64,000 bases of DNA, taken from NCBI RefSeq assembly GCF_000315485.1, contig NZ_JH992940.1, positions 1,624,816-1,688,815 of the forward strand. Direction: 5' to 3'. The translations under genes and the position numbers were made by a program. Under the pieces are notes generated by a model. The model saw only the letters and a program-made list of their open reading frames with translations, made no database searches and was not told where the DNA came from. Below are positions 1-9,174 of this stretch, one piece after another. How positions within the stretch are numbered: the stretch's first letter is position 1; each line of letters begins with the position of its first letter. This DNA comes from Bacteroides oleiciplenus YIT 12058 (GTDB taxonomy: Bacteria; Bacteroidota; Bacteroidia; Bacteroidales; Bacteroidaceae).

Positions 1-341
1 GCTATTATCAACGTATCAGTTTCAATCACCTTCTCTTCGTCAATCGTCACTTTATAGGGTGCTACACTCAAATCGGAAGCTGTTGCAATTCCAAAACGCA
101 TATCAGCACCGAAACGTTCCGCTTGCTTACGCAAATCATCCATCAATTGCTGACCGCCGATACCTTCCGGATAACCGGGGAAGTTCTCCACATCTGTAGT
201 AGTTGTCAACTGACCACCGGGCTGCAATCCTTCATAAAGCACCGGGCAAAGGTTGGCACGCCCCGCATAAATCGCAGCTGTATAGCCGGCAGGACCAGAA
301 CCTATAATCAGACATTTTACTTTTTCTGTTTCCATAATCAT
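1..341 (-). CDS. trxB: Thioredoxin-disulfide reductase, N-terminal part (cut by window edge)
   Basis: FAD/NADPH-dependent cytoplasmic flavoprotein that keeps thioredoxin reduced. The visible N-terminal ~113 residues carry the FAD-binding dinucleotide fold motif GSGPAG close to the start, followed by the TrxB-typical stretches [20 protein letters not shown] and [15 protein letters not shown]. Two in-frame ATGs (341 and 335) could start it and neither has a clear ribosome site. The C-terminal part, including the redox CxxC, lies beyond base 1. It is the last visible gene of a minus-strand run ftsK - lolA-like - trxB, 60 bp behind the lolA-like gene, so co-transcription is likely. Identification is firm; only the extent is unknown. 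Confidence 0.95.
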   Translation of the reverse strand, partial: MIMETEKVKCLIIGSGPAGYTAAIYAGRANLCPVLYEGLQPGGQLTTTTDVENFPGYPEGIGGQQLMDDLRKQAERFGADMRFGIATASDLSVAPYKVTIDEEKVIETDTLII

Positions 342-401
342 TCTATTATTTAGTATTTCAACACTTATATCATAAATTTGAATTTCAGTTGACAAGGCTT
401 C

Positions 402-1046
402 TTATCTTAAATCAATCACTTCCGCCGTCGGATACGCCTTCTTATCAAAAGTAAAGAAGCTGTCATTGTAAGACTGTCCCGTTTTATAGGACGTTATGCG
501 GATAGCCACACTACCTCCCCCCTTTTGGCTCATACTGATACACAAAGGCTGGAAGCTATCTTTTGAAACATAGAGAATGACACATTGCAAATCCTGCTTT
601 TTGCTGGAAGCCGTCAACACCACCTCATAGGCAGGTTTTCCACTGTAAGTACTGGTTTTACCCAACTTCATGTGATATCCTTGTTTATATATGGACAATA
701 AAGCATAAGGATTGATACTTTGTAACTCTTCCGGAGTAGGTTCAGAAACATTCACCTCGTCACTACCGGCAAGATAGCTCCACTGTGTACGACCATCAAA
801 CCAGGTTTTCACCCCGTCAGCATCCAGCAGGAACTTTTCTCCTTGCAAACGGATAAGTCCGGTAGAAGTACTTTCCAACGTACCTTTTGAATAAGTTTGA
901 ACAGTAAAATCCGCCTGTATACCTCCCGACTGGCGGAAAGCATCGGTTGTACGGTCCAATATCTCCCTTGCATCCAATCGCTGTGCAGAAGCCGGCAGCA
1001 ACAGACCGAACAAACAGATATAAACTAAGAGAACATTCTTCATCAT
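402..1046 (-). CDS. LolA-like outer-membrane lipoprotein carrier protein
   Basis: Periplasmic lipoprotein chaperone of the LolA family: it would receive lipoproteins released from the inner membrane and ferry them to the outer membrane. 214 residues with a cleavable signal peptide (LLPASA before QRLDA). The LolA-like fold is suggested by repeated strands ADFTVQTYSKG, GLIRLQGEKFLLDADGVKTWFDGRTQWSY and by the length. A second Met at codon 2 could also be the start. It sits 14 bp downstream of ftsK and 60 bp upstream of trxB, an order I associate with other Bacteroides genomes (from memory, not checked). No LolB is visible, as is usual in Bacteroidetes, so the exact receiving partner is unknown. 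Confidence 0.85.
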   Translation of the reverse strand: MMKNVLLVYICLFGLLLPASAQRLDAREILDRTTDAFRQSGGIQADFTVQTYSKGTLESTSTGLIRLQGEKFLLDADGVKTWFDGRTQWSYLAGSDEVNVSEPTPEELQSINPYALLSIYKQGYHMKLGKTSTYSGKPAYEVVLTASSKKQDLQCVILYVSKDSFQPLCISMSQKGGGSVAIRITSYKTGQSYNDSFFTFDKKAYPTAEVIDLR

Positions 1047-1060
1047 TTATTTAACAGCAA

Positions 1061-3559
1061 TTATAGTAAATTGTTCAGGCGCATTTGCAGGTCATTTTCA
1101 TCCACACAGAGCACTTCACGCGCCTTGCTACCTTGTGTTGGTCCCACAATGCCGGCTTTCTCCAATTGGTCCATGATACGTCCTGCGCGGTTATAGCCGA
1201 TGGCAAATTTACGCTGGATAAGCGAGGTTGACCCTTGCTGATGAATGACAATCAAACGGGCCGCATCTTCAAACAAAGGATCAAGACGTCCCATATCCAC
1301 ATCCCCCAAATCACTTCCACCATCTTCACCTACATATTCAGGCAGATAGAATGCAGTAGGATATCCTTGCTGCTTAGCAATGAATTTAGTAATATCCGCC
1401 ACTTCCGGCGTATCGATAAAGGCACATTGCACACGCACCGGGTCAGCCCCCTGCAAGAACAACATATCACCGCGACCAATCAACTGGTTAGCTCCCGGAC
1501 GGTCGAGGATAGTACGTGAGTCTATCATGGCAGACACACGGAAGGCAACACGGGCAGGGAAGTTCGCCTTAATCGTACCTGTAATGATATTCGTAGTCGG
1601 GCGTTGAGTGGCAATAATCATGTGGATACCTACTGCACGCGCCAACTGGGCAATACGGGCAATAGGCAACTCAACTTCCTTACCTGCTGTCATAATCAAA
1701 TCACCGAACTCATCAATCACCACCACGATATACGGCATGAATTTATGTCCCTTTTCGGGGTTCAGCGTGCGATTGATGAACTTCTCATTATATTCCTTGA
1801 TGTTGCGCACATGTGCAGCTTTCAGCAAATCGTAACGGGTATCCATTTCCACACAGATGGAGTTCAATGTCTGCACCACCTTGGTTACATCCGTAATGAT
1901 GGCATCTTCTCCATCGGGCAATTTAGCGAGGAAATGATGTTCGATTACCGAATAAATACTGAACTCTACTTTCTTCGGGTCTACCAGCACAAACTTCAAT
2001 TCCGCCGGATGCTTCTTATAAAGCAAGGAGGTGATGATGGCATTCAGTCCGACAGATTTACCCTGGCCAGTAGCACCGGCAACCAGCATGTGCGGCATCT
2101 TGCACAGGTCTACCATGAACACCTCATTGGTAATCGTCTTACCCAGGGCAACCGGCAAATCGTAAGTAGACTCTTGGAACTTTTTACTACCGATGATACT
2201 CTGTCCCGAAACAATCTTCGGATTAGAGTTCGGCACTTCGATACCGATGGTTCCTTTTCCGGGGATAGGCGCAATGATACGGATACCCAACGCTGAAAGG
2301 CTAAGGGCAATATCATCTTCCAGACCACGGATTTTGGAGATACGCACCCCTTGTTCCGGAGTAATCTCATACAACGTAACCGTAGGACCTACGGTTGCTT
2401 TTATCGTACTGATTTCAATACCGAAACTGCGCAACGTATTTATAATCTTATCTTTATTGGCATTCTGCTCCGCCATGTCGATAGTCGGTTCGGCATTCTC
2501 ATAATGCTTCATAAGGTCAATAGATGGGAAACGATAGTTCTCCAAATCAAGGCGGGGATTATATGGTTCCTTTTCAGGACCTTTATATTCATCTTCTTCC
2601 ACAGTTTCCACTTCAAAAGTAGGTTCGGCAACCGCAGGCTTATCCGAAAGGGAAGACGCAGGTTCCGGGGCAGGAGTCTCTATAATCATAGATACTTCCT
2701 CATGCGATGGTTTGGCAGGCTCTTTTTCAGTAATACCGCCCAAGTCCAACGTTATTTCATTCTCCGGTTCTTCCGCAGGTTCAGGAGTTGCAACGAAAGC
2801 CTCCTCCTCCGTATCAGGTTCTACCACATCAGGAGCGGAAACAGGCTTTTTCTTTCCCTTTGCCGTCCATGAATCCGTAAATTCTTCCGGGGCTTTACCC
2901 TCTTCCTCTTCCTCCGCTTTCTGCTTCCGCTTCAGGAAACTGAGGCTGAACAACCGGCGCAACCAGACAACAGTACGCGCACTGAGATAGATGAGAAAAC
3001 AGATGGCAGTCACCAACAGAATCATCCAAACACCCGGCACACCAACTTGCGATGTCAACCAGTTGCTGATGTTGTATCCATGCATACCACCCAGATACAG
3101 GAAGGAATTCTGATACTGTTCCACAAATGCGAAACCGAAAAAAACGGAGAACCAAATCAGCAGCAGCGAGCAACCGATGAACCACTTCCAAAGGCGAACA
3201 ATACGAACGCGCATCAACTTCAATCCCGCCACAGCGAGGAAGACCAGAATAAAAAAAGATGAAATGCCGAAACAGTCATTTATCAGATAACTTGCTAACT
3301 GCGCACCGCGCGAACCGGCATAGTTCTTCACACCGTTATTGACGGAAGCCAATTCCTGAGTATTGCCGGAATCGATAATACTCTGATCCGCCGCTCCCGT
3401 GAAGAAGAAAGATGAAAAGGCGAGCAGCAGGTAGACTGAGAAAATCACCAGTATCAGCCCGACAACAAAGTGGATGGTTTCGTTTTTTAAAATCGCCCTT
3501 ATTTTACCAAACAGGGAAAGGGATTGTTCCGTATCTTTTGTTGAATTTTTCTTTGCCAT
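1061..3559 (-). CDS. ftsK: DNA translocase FtsK/SpoIIIE family
   Basis: Septal DNA pump that moves chromosome termini during division. 832 residues: four hydrophobic membrane segments in about the first 200 residues, an acidic Pro/Glu-rich linker (~215-345), then the RecA-like motor. Walker A is GATGQGKSV (about residue 497), Walker B is VVVIDEFGDLI, and RPTTNIITGTIKANFPARVAF is the conserved motor block. The C-terminal gamma winged helix (IQRKFAIGYNRAGRIMDQLE) would read polar orienting sequences. The linker is short compared with E. coli FtsK. It is first in the ftsK - lolA-like - trxB run, and a TACTTTTG promoter element lies about 36 bp upstream of the start. Confidence 0.95.
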   Translation of the reverse strand: MAKKNSTKDTEQSLSLFGKIRAILKNETIHFVVGLILVIFSVYLLLAFSSFFFTGAADQSIIDSGNTQELASVNNGVKNYAGSRGAQLASYLINDCFGISSFFILVFLAVAGLKLMRVRIVRLWKWFIGCSLLLIWFSVFFGFAFVEQYQNSFLYLGGMHGYNISNWLTSQVGVPGVWMILLVTAICFLIYLSARTVVWLRRLFSLSFLKRKQKAEEEEEGKAPEEFTDSWTAKGKKKPVSAPDVVEPDTEEEAFVATPEPAEEPENEITLDLGGITEKEPAKPSHEEVSMIIETPAPEPASSLSDKPAVAEPTFEVETVEEDEYKGPEKEPYNPRLDLENYRFPSIDLMKHYENAEPTIDMAEQNANKDKIINTLRSFGIEISTIKATVGPTVTLYEITPEQGVRISKIRGLEDDIALSLSALGIRIIAPIPGKGTIGIEVPNSNPKIVSGQSIIGSKKFQESTYDLPVALGKTITNEVFMVDLCKMPHMLVAGATGQGKSVGLNAIITSLLYKKHPAELKFVLVDPKKVEFSIYSVIEHHFLAKLPDGEDAIITDVTKVVQTLNSICVEMDTRYDLLKAAHVRNIKEYNEKFINRTLNPEKGHKFMPYIVVVIDEFGDLIMTAGKEVELPIARIAQLARAVGIHMIIATQRPTTNIITGTIKANFPARVAFRVSAMIDSRTILDRPGANQLIGRGDMLFLQGADPVRVQCAFIDTPEVADITKFIAKQQGYPTAFYLPEYVGEDGGSDLGDVDMGRLDPLFEDAARLIVIHQQGSTSLIQRKFAIGYNRAGRIMDQLEKAGIVGPTQGSKAREVLCVDENDLQMRLNNLL

Positions 3560-3594
3560 AAATAAAGTCTCTTACGTAGAATGATAGATTGGTG

Positions 3595-3602
3595 CAAAAG
3601 TA
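3595..3602 (-). promoter_or_regulatory. -7 element for the ftsK operon
   Basis: On the minus strand the sequence reads TACTTTTG, matching the Bacteroidetes sigma consensus TAnnTTTG, about 36 bp upstream of the ftsK ATG. The -33 partner is not clear. Confidence 0.5.
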
Positions 3603-3691
3603 ATAAAAATATTGCTCTCCCCCCAACCTTGTCTTCTAAATATTCTTCAAATAAAGAGGAGGCATCAACAACCCTTTCCGCCGAATACTTC

Positions 3692-5440
3692 TCAGTATCT
3701 GTTGATTACCTCTTTAGCCTTGTTGACAGCAATAGCAGCCGGCACTTCCCCCAAGTTCCGTTCATCAAACATTTGCAATACTTTATCAAGATTCTTAATG
3801 GCACCCTTATCGCCCTTCTTCCTGAATTCCTTCTTCAGAATACGTACTTTTTCAAAAGCCTGCACACCCTCGGTCAAACGCTCCATGCGGATGGACGAAC
3901 GAGCATCGGGATAAATCAGATAAGTGTCACCTGCCGCCCACGCCGTAAAACGACTATCCTGCAACGGGTTCTTCACCCAGCTATTCAACGCCCAACGAAG
4001 GTAACCATCCAAGTTCTCACGCGCACTATGCCATGCCAACCATTCGGCTTCGGCTGGTGGGCTGAAAGTAAAGGTATTGGGACGGGGTTCCGTGCAGCAG
4101 GTGTAATAGGTGGTTACTTTTCCGGCTTCACGGCGTGAGTGGATTGTTGCAACCGGAAATCTTTCGGCAATCGTGATGCAATAGTCATCCAACTCGTCCA
4201 CCAGTTCAGCATGATAAGTTCCTGCTAATGAAACCTTGAAATCCTTATCAGCTTTGCGAATCACTTTCAAGGTTTCCTGCATGTCTTTCATGGGACGCTC
4301 ATCCATAGCAATATGAGTAATTTCAAACCATCCTTTTGTCCGCAGATGCTGGGCAAACGATTTCAGCATGGTGATCCAAAATTCCTCGTAAGCAGCTTCT
4401 CCCGGTTTGGCGTTGAGGAACTTAAAGGAATTGCTCGCCTGGTCGAAGTATTGAAAGGAAAGACGCCAAGGCACCATGGAGAAACAACTGATTTGCTTCC
4501 TGACGCCTACGCTCATCATAAATTCCACCCACTTATCAAACACGGTGTAATCAAAATACCAGCTACCATCGGCTTTTTTCAACCAGGTCACCATACTTTC
4601 GAATGCGTCATAAGTCTGCCCGTTCCAAGGCTTGTGCATGATGGAAGCGGTAATCACTTTTCCACCCGCATCAGCATATAGTTTCATCAACGGGCGCATC
4701 AGGTCGAAATGTTCTTCGCTGAACGGCTCTACTTTATAGTAGCGTGCCACGGCATAAGGATTCTGCCACAAATCCAGATGGAAAGCCCATTCGGTAGGGG
4801 CAGGAAGGGTGCGGTTCTTCACTGTAACCATCAGTTTCAGTTCAGACAAGGCAACGTCTCCGTTCTTCACTGTGACCGTTCCTATATATTTTCCGACTTT
4901 GGCTTGTTGCGGCACACGGATGCTAATCCAACCTCCTTGGGTAGAGTTGGCAGGAACCATCAGGGAGGGGGCGAGATGGTCGAGCACATCCGCTACCAGG
5001 GTGGAGTCGAAGTCCGCACTGTTGCGGTAACCGCATGCACCTAAACCATCTTTATTCAGTTCATCGGTCAGGACGTAGCGCACAAAACTGGCCTGAATAT
5101 TGTCTTTACTGATGCTCTCACACTCGGAAGTCAGGTCACTGGCCATTAAAGTCAGATTGTTCAGTGTTTCGGGAGTCCATACTACCAGTTGAGCAGATAC
5201 TTTTTCTCCTTTCCAGGCCGTAAGATTGATTGTCTTCTGTATTCTACGAATGGCAGCGGGTTCTTCTTTCTTGTACCGCATATCCGTACTTCCCCAACTG
5301 ACTTGAGGGATTTTCACTTCAGACCACAAAGCCGGATTAGCGGCTATAGGATTGGGGGCTTCCTGATAATACCCGGATGTTTGGGCATTCAGACACACTG
5401 TGGAGAACAAAAGAGTTCCCAGGAATAAGAGTTTTGTCAT
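3692..5440 (-). CDS. Glycoside hydrolase family 123 (DUF4091) enzyme
   Basis: Predicted beta-N-acetylgalactosaminidase; GH123 enzymes remove GalNAc from glycosphingolipid-type or glycoprotein glycans by a substrate-assisted mechanism. 582 residues with a signal peptide (STVCLNAQ), a beta-sandwich N-terminal domain and a TIM-barrel-type catalytic domain. The adjacent Asp-Glu pair expected for GH123 is visible in HIAMDERPMKD at about residue 378, close to the position of the DE pair in the Bacteroides vulgatus enzyme (from memory of that family). It stands alone: no sulfatase, SusCD or other amino-sugar gene is next to it, so it is an orphan rather than part of a PUL. A TACATTTG promoter element lies about 90 bp upstream. 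Family assignment is confident, substrate is inferred. Confidence 0.82.
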   Translation of the reverse strand: MTKLLFLGTLLFSTVCLNAQTSGYYQEAPNPIAANPALWSEVKIPQVSWGSTDMRYKKEEPAAIRRIQKTINLTAWKGEKVSAQLVVWTPETLNNLTLMASDLTSECESISKDNIQASFVRYVLTDELNKDGLGACGYRNSADFDSTLVADVLDHLAPSLMVPANSTQGGWISIRVPQQAKVGKYIGTVTVKNGDVALSELKLMVTVKNRTLPAPTEWAFHLDLWQNPYAVARYYKVEPFSEEHFDLMRPLMKLYADAGGKVITASIMHKPWNGQTYDAFESMVTWLKKADGSWYFDYTVFDKWVEFMMSVGVRKQISCFSMVPWRLSFQYFDQASNSFKFLNAKPGEAAYEEFWITMLKSFAQHLRTKGWFEITHIAMDERPMKDMQETLKVIRKADKDFKVSLAGTYHAELVDELDDYCITIAERFPVATIHSRREAGKVTTYYTCCTEPRPNTFTFSPPAEAEWLAWHSARENLDGYLRWALNSWVKNPLQDSRFTAWAAGDTYLIYPDARSSIRMERLTEGVQAFEKVRILKKEFRKKGDKGAIKNLDKVLQMFDERNLGEVPAAIAVNKAKEVINRY

Positions 5441-5530
5441 AGATTATAATAATTAGTTTGAAAACAAAGGTTCAATTGCTATATTTAGGATTTATATTCA
5501 CTGTTTACCTACACTTGCTCTTTTCACTGG

Positions 5531-5538
5531 CAAATGTA
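5531..5538 (-). promoter_or_regulatory. -7 element for the GH123 gene
   Basis: Minus-strand TACATTTG matches TAnnTTTG and leaves a leader of roughly 85 bases before the GH123 ATG. Confidence 0.5.
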
Positions 5539-5584
5539 CATAATTAATTCAAGTAAGCGCTATATTCAGATACTTTTCCCTGTA

Positions 5585-5611
5585 GCACCATCCATCTTTT
5601 CCTGATGGTGC
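5585..5611. repeat. Hairpin (8-bp arms) in the divergent spacer
   Basis: GCACCATC (5585-5592) and GATGGTGC (5604-5611) are perfect inverted arms around an 11-base loop. No T-run follows on either strand, so it is not an obvious terminator. It lies just left of the 22-bp array in the 447-bp divergent spacer 5441-5888. The rest of that spacer holds only the two promoter elements and the array. Confidence 0.5.
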
Positions 5612-5623
5612 ACTTCCCTATAT

Positions 5624-5712
5624 CAAGGAAGTAAATACCCTGTCGCCAAGGAGTTAAGAGTTTGTCAACAAAGAGTTAACTCCCTGTCGACAAACTCTTA
5701 ACTCCTTGTAAA
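5624..5712. repeat. Tandem array of about four 22-23 bp units with palindromic cores
   Basis: Units begin at 5624 (23 bp), 5647, 5669 and 5691 (22 bp each), each opening with CAA. The cores are AGGAAGTAAATACC, GGAGTTAAGAG, AGAGTTAACTC and ACTCTTAACTC, so the half-sites GAG/CTC around TTAA flip between units. As a by-product, units 1 and 3 form a perfect 20-bp inverted repeat (5647-5666 with 5689-5708). The array sits between two divergent genes. Function unknown; it could be protein binding sites or a structured leader. Confidence 0.75.
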
Positions 5713-5870
5713 GCACTAATAATCAGCATTACCTTTTCAATAGGAATGAAGATAGTACTGAACAGAAAATGTATGCACTTATAGACGAAAGGAATGTTTT
5801 CGCTTCCCCTCTTTGTTTTCTAACATTTTTTCCATAACTTGCCACTGTTTATCAGTCAAGTCAGTAAATA

Positions 5871-5878
5871 TACATTTG
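5871..5878 (+). promoter_or_regulatory. -7 element very close to the 5889 start codon
   Basis: TACATTTG matches TAnnTTTG. Transcription would begin about 6-7 bases downstream, only a few bases before the ATG at 5889, giving an almost leaderless mRNA. The start at 5889 is needed for the lipoprotein signal, so a later start is unlikely. Confidence 0.5.
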
Positions 5879-5888
5879 TGAAAGTGCC

Positions 5889-8800
5889 ATGAAAACACCT
5901 CTTAAGGCGAAATTTTATCTATTTCTACTCATTTTGCTGCTATGTAGCTGCACTGAGCCAACGGTATCATTTCCTGAATTGAAGCATGACAGTTGGACAT
6001 TCAGCACCACACTGTCATCCATAAACGCCACTGCTACAGGCGATACGCTATTGCTGGGCAGTGCAGACAACGGAAGCATCTATTTTTTTATTCCCGACTC
6101 CCTGATTCGTGCGGTAAAAGTGGCCGAAGGCGGTGACAAAATATACAAAATCGAATCACTCGGCCATACCGACAGACAAAAAATACAGTTGTTGGTCAGT
6201 GTGCGCAATAAAGGTATCAGACTTGTAGAGATAAGAACAGACCTATTGGAAGCCCAGGTTATAAAAACCTTCTTGTGCGACACCACAAATATTTCACCTA
6301 AAAAACTCAACCGTTATTCTGCTTACGACTGGATTTATTCTCCAAAGGATAAAGCCCGCTATATCGCTACCAGCAACGGACTTTGGAAAATAACAGAGAA
6401 AATGCTCTCTGACAAAAACTCAGGAGATGTGGCAATGGAATTATCGTCCGACAGGAATGCCATACAGGGTATGCCGGAATACCCGATACGCTCTATCACA
6501 TTAAATCCCGATTGCGACGGTTCACTTTATTATACCGCACGCGACGGTTTTTATCATTTGGATATCAACCAAAACAGCCATACGCGCCTGTACAAAGGAA
6601 ACTATTTCTATTCCACCATCGACAACCATGACACACTGTATGTACTGGGCAAAAACTCCATGCTGAAAGGAAAAACCGATAATCACAGCGCAATGCAATT
6701 ATCAGATAATGAAGGCATGGCAAAACTTCTCTTCTGGAGTGAAGACCCCTGTTATGAATATCGCATCTTTGAAAAATCAAAAGCAATAGTAGACGGCGAA
6801 CGCTGCATTATACCAGCCAGCTTGCAAAACAAAAATTCTTTCCTGAAAACCCGGACCGGATACTACTTCGTCAGCTACGACAAGCTGATTAAAGTCTATC
6901 CGCACCAGAATATCTCTTCAACCCGAAAAACAATTATGGCGGCCTGCCGCAAAAATGACAACGAAATTTTCATTCTCGACAATCAGTACAACCTTTACAT
7001 GCTGGGTATGAACGACAGGATTGCCCATCGGCTGGGACAACTTTCCCGTCATCAGAGGGTGCGCATGATGGCTTATGCCCATGAACAATTGTATTTCCTG
7101 ACCGAAAGCGGCTTACAGGTTTGTTCTCCCCCTAAAAAGACAATCTTCCTCATCAACTCCACCATCCAACTGACCGACTGGAAGCATAAAGCCATATTAG
7201 ACGACGATGAAGTCACCTCAATGAAAGTCTTTAAGAAAGACTCTTTACTGTTGGGAACACGAAATCATTTGTGGTACATATCCCGCACACAAGAGCCGGA
7301 AGAGATAAAATTAAGATGGAACGGGCAGCTGCTGGACGACATCAATGAGGCCGGATATATATCAACCATCGATGCAAGTGCACAGGGCTACAAGGTAGGC
7401 GTATTGAATTTTGGCCTGTTTGAAGGAAGAAATTCAGTTAAAAGCGAAATCTCAAACCGACCCGATGTAGAGAGTCCTACAAATATATTGTCTGTCTCTG
7501 CCTGTAATAACACTTGGGCTATTTCCTCCGGCGACCATGTTTATATTTATAATTATCGTTCTAATACTGTTGAGCGGAAATATTCAATTCCCGCTTATGC
7601 TAAAAGCCTGGCTGTTCTGGAAAATGACCGGGGCTGCAATCTGTATCTACTACCCCCGAAAGGAATAGCATGGTATACGCTTAAAACCAATTCATATCAA
7701 CCGCACCTGTCCTATTTTTCAGACATCCCCTTCCACCCTCATTCTTCTTTCAAAATGAACAACGATTTCTATGTCTGTTCTTCCGACATAGGCGTTTGCC
7801 TGATAGAGAATGGAGTCCCTCCTGTGTGGATCACGAATTATGATGAAGGAACGGTATTAAGCGCCACAGAATGGCTCTCTGTCGCCGGTGCATTTGTTCT
7901 TTTCATCATCTTCATTGTTTTAGCAATAAGATATAAAAGCCAGATTGAAAAGACACATAAGCAGAAGGACGAGATTACTGTGAGGTTAAAAAAACAGATT
8001 GATGACCTGAACAAAAAAAGAGAAGAAAAAGAGAAGGAACTGAACGAGCAGAAAAAGAAAGCGGAAGAAAGTCAAAGAATTATTGAAGAGAAAAAGAAAG
8101 AAGAAGAGGCCGAGAAGCGGAAAAAACACGAAATAGAAGTAGCCAGAAAGCAGGAAAAGGCCAGTTATATAAAATCGCTGGAGTCCCGTCTTACTGTTTA
8201 TCATTATCTGAAATTCGATAAATTCAAAGAAATTCCCGAAAACGAAGAAACCAAATATGCTTTCTTAAACGAATGTGAGCAGGAAATAGACGAAAACATT
8301 CAAGCCGGAATTGCAGCACTCAACACACAAAGGATGTGGATGAGAAAAGCCGCCGAAGGCTGGTGCCAGATTATCGAAGCACACCAACTGAACTGTGACA
8401 CAAGCAATCTGCAAAAATTACGGGAGAAAACAGAACGTTATTTTTCATCTGATATAGATGAAGAACGGTTGAAAACAGATGCCGCTGGGTATGAAAATGA
8501 AAAGAATGAAGTACATACCCTTTTCGAAGCAGTAAGAAAAAACGTTTATGATAGATTAGCGGAAAAAATAGCTAATGCATTAAAACCTGATCATCTTGAA
8601 GAAGTGAGCGCCCTGCGGCAAATCATTTTGGACATCCACGATAAAGTATTCTTCAATGAAGTGGTGCAGACCGAATGTCCCAATAACAAGATATATGAGA
8701 AAGTAGCCTTTGTCTGCATGTCGGGAGTCAACCTGAAGTTAACCCCTCAGCAGATATTGACGTTGTCCTACTATCCCGAAGAAGAGTCTAAAGAAAGAAA

Positions 8801-8945
8801 GCTCGTCAACAATGCCAATGTATCCGACTATAAAGATAAAGGCAAGAATAAAAGACTCCCGAGAATTCTTTCGGGAGAAAACAGGCATCCGGTTAAAAAG
8901 GAAATCTTAGCGCTGTGGAAAGAGTTGTTCAGTGCGTTTAAATAG
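5889..8945 (+). CDS. Propeller / membrane-segment / coiled-coil sensor-like lipoprotein, unknown function
   Basis: 1018 residues, not recognised as a named family. The N-terminus is a lipoprotein-type signal (LLLCSC, Cys about 20). Residues ~30-650 are strand-rich with repeated WxIS/YxxT blade-like patterns, consistent with a beta-propeller. A single membrane segment follows at ~660-682 (AGAFVLFIIFIVLAI), then a long Lys/Glu coiled coil (~685-770) and a helical C-terminal domain of ~250 residues. This layout copies the periplasmic propeller, TM and cytoplasmic output plan of Bacteroides HTCS and LuxR-type sensors, but no His-kinase, receiver or clear HTH motif is visible. The ending (LKLTPQQILTLSYYPEE, then a basic tail) could be a degenerate HTH; that is speculation. 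It precedes two envelope genes on the same strand. Confidence 0.55.
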   Translation: MKTPLKAKFYLFLLILLLCSCTEPTVSFPELKHDSWTFSTTLSSINATATGDTLLLGSADNGSIYFFIPDSLIRAVKVAEGGDKIYKIESLGHTDRQKIQLLVSVRNKGIRLVEIRTDLLEAQVIKTFLCDTTNISPKKLNRYSAYDWIYSPKDKARYIATSNGLWKITEKMLSDKNSGDVAMELSSDRNAIQGMPEYPIRSITLNPDCDGSLYYTARDGFYHLDINQNSHTRLYKGNYFYSTIDNHDTLYVLGKNSMLKGKTDNHSAMQLSDNEGMAKLLFWSEDPCYEYRIFEKSKAIVDGERCIIPASLQNKNSFLKTRTGYYFVSYDKLIKVYPHQNISSTRKTIMAACRKNDNEIFILDNQYNLYMLGMNDRIAHRLGQLSRHQRVRMMAYAHEQLYFLTESGLQVCSPPKKTIFLINSTIQLTDWKHKAILDDDEVTSMKVFKKDSLLLGTRNHLWYISRTQEPEEIKLRWNGQLLDDINEAGYISTIDASAQGYKVGVLNFGLFEGRNSVKSEISNRPDVESPTNILSVSACNNTWAISSGDHVYIYNYRSNTVERKYSIPAYAKSLAVLENDRGCNLYLLPPKGIAWYTLKTNSYQPHLSYFSDIPFHPHSSFKMNNDFYVCSSDIGVCLIENGVPPVWITNYDEGTVLSATEWLSVAGAFVLFIIFIVLAIRYKSQIEKTHKQKDEITVRLKKQIDDLNKKREEKEKELNEQKKKAEESQRIIEEKKKEEEAEKRKKHEIEVARKQEKASYIKSLESRLTVYHYLKFDKFKEIPENEETKYAFLNECEQEIDENIQAGIAALNTQRMWMRKAAEGWCQIIEAHQLNCDTSNLQKLREKTERYFSSDIDEERLKTDAAGYENEKNEVHTLFEAVRKNVYDRLAEKIANALKPDHLEEVSALRQIILDIHDKVFFNEVVQTECPNNKIYEKVAFVCMSGVNLKLTPQQILTLSYYPEEESKERKLVNNANVSDYKDKGKNKRLPRILSGENRHPVKKEILALWKELFSAFK

Positions 8946-9113
8946 TCAGTTTTCACTCTTTTATTTACAAAAATATCAGGTAAAACACATTTTTCTGATA
9001 TACCCTAGTATCTTCGAACCTCCCCTATTCTTTGCTTTAAACAGCATACAGGCAGGTAAAAAAAGTAATTTGACTATACCTTGATTACCTTTCTTTTTTA
9101 GGGAAAAAACCTT

Positions 9114-9121
9114 TCATCTTT
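9114..9121 (+). promoter_or_regulatory. Weak -7 element upstream of the 9175 gene
   Basis: CATCTTTG differs from TAnnTTTG at the first base. It lies about 54 bp before the ATG, the usual distance. The 229-bp spacer from 8946 shows no other clear element. Confidence 0.3.
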
Positions 9122-9174
9122 GCACTATACCGAGAGAGCAAAAATGAAAAGTCAAACCCTAAAATCGAACAGTT

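Noticed and set aside
1604..2296. 230-codon plus-strand ORF opposite ftsK
   Set aside because: It is a shadow of the ftsK reading frame with no signal or domain of its own.
5647..5708. Perfect 20-bp inverted repeat as an invertible promoter (phase variation)
   Set aside because: The arms are simply two units of the 22-bp array, the interval is only 22 bp, and no site-specific recombinase gene is nearby.
8973..9001. ATATCAG/CTGATAT inverted repeat as terminator after the 5889 gene
   Set aside because: Only 7 bp of weak A/T-rich pairing with a 15-base loop; not convincing.
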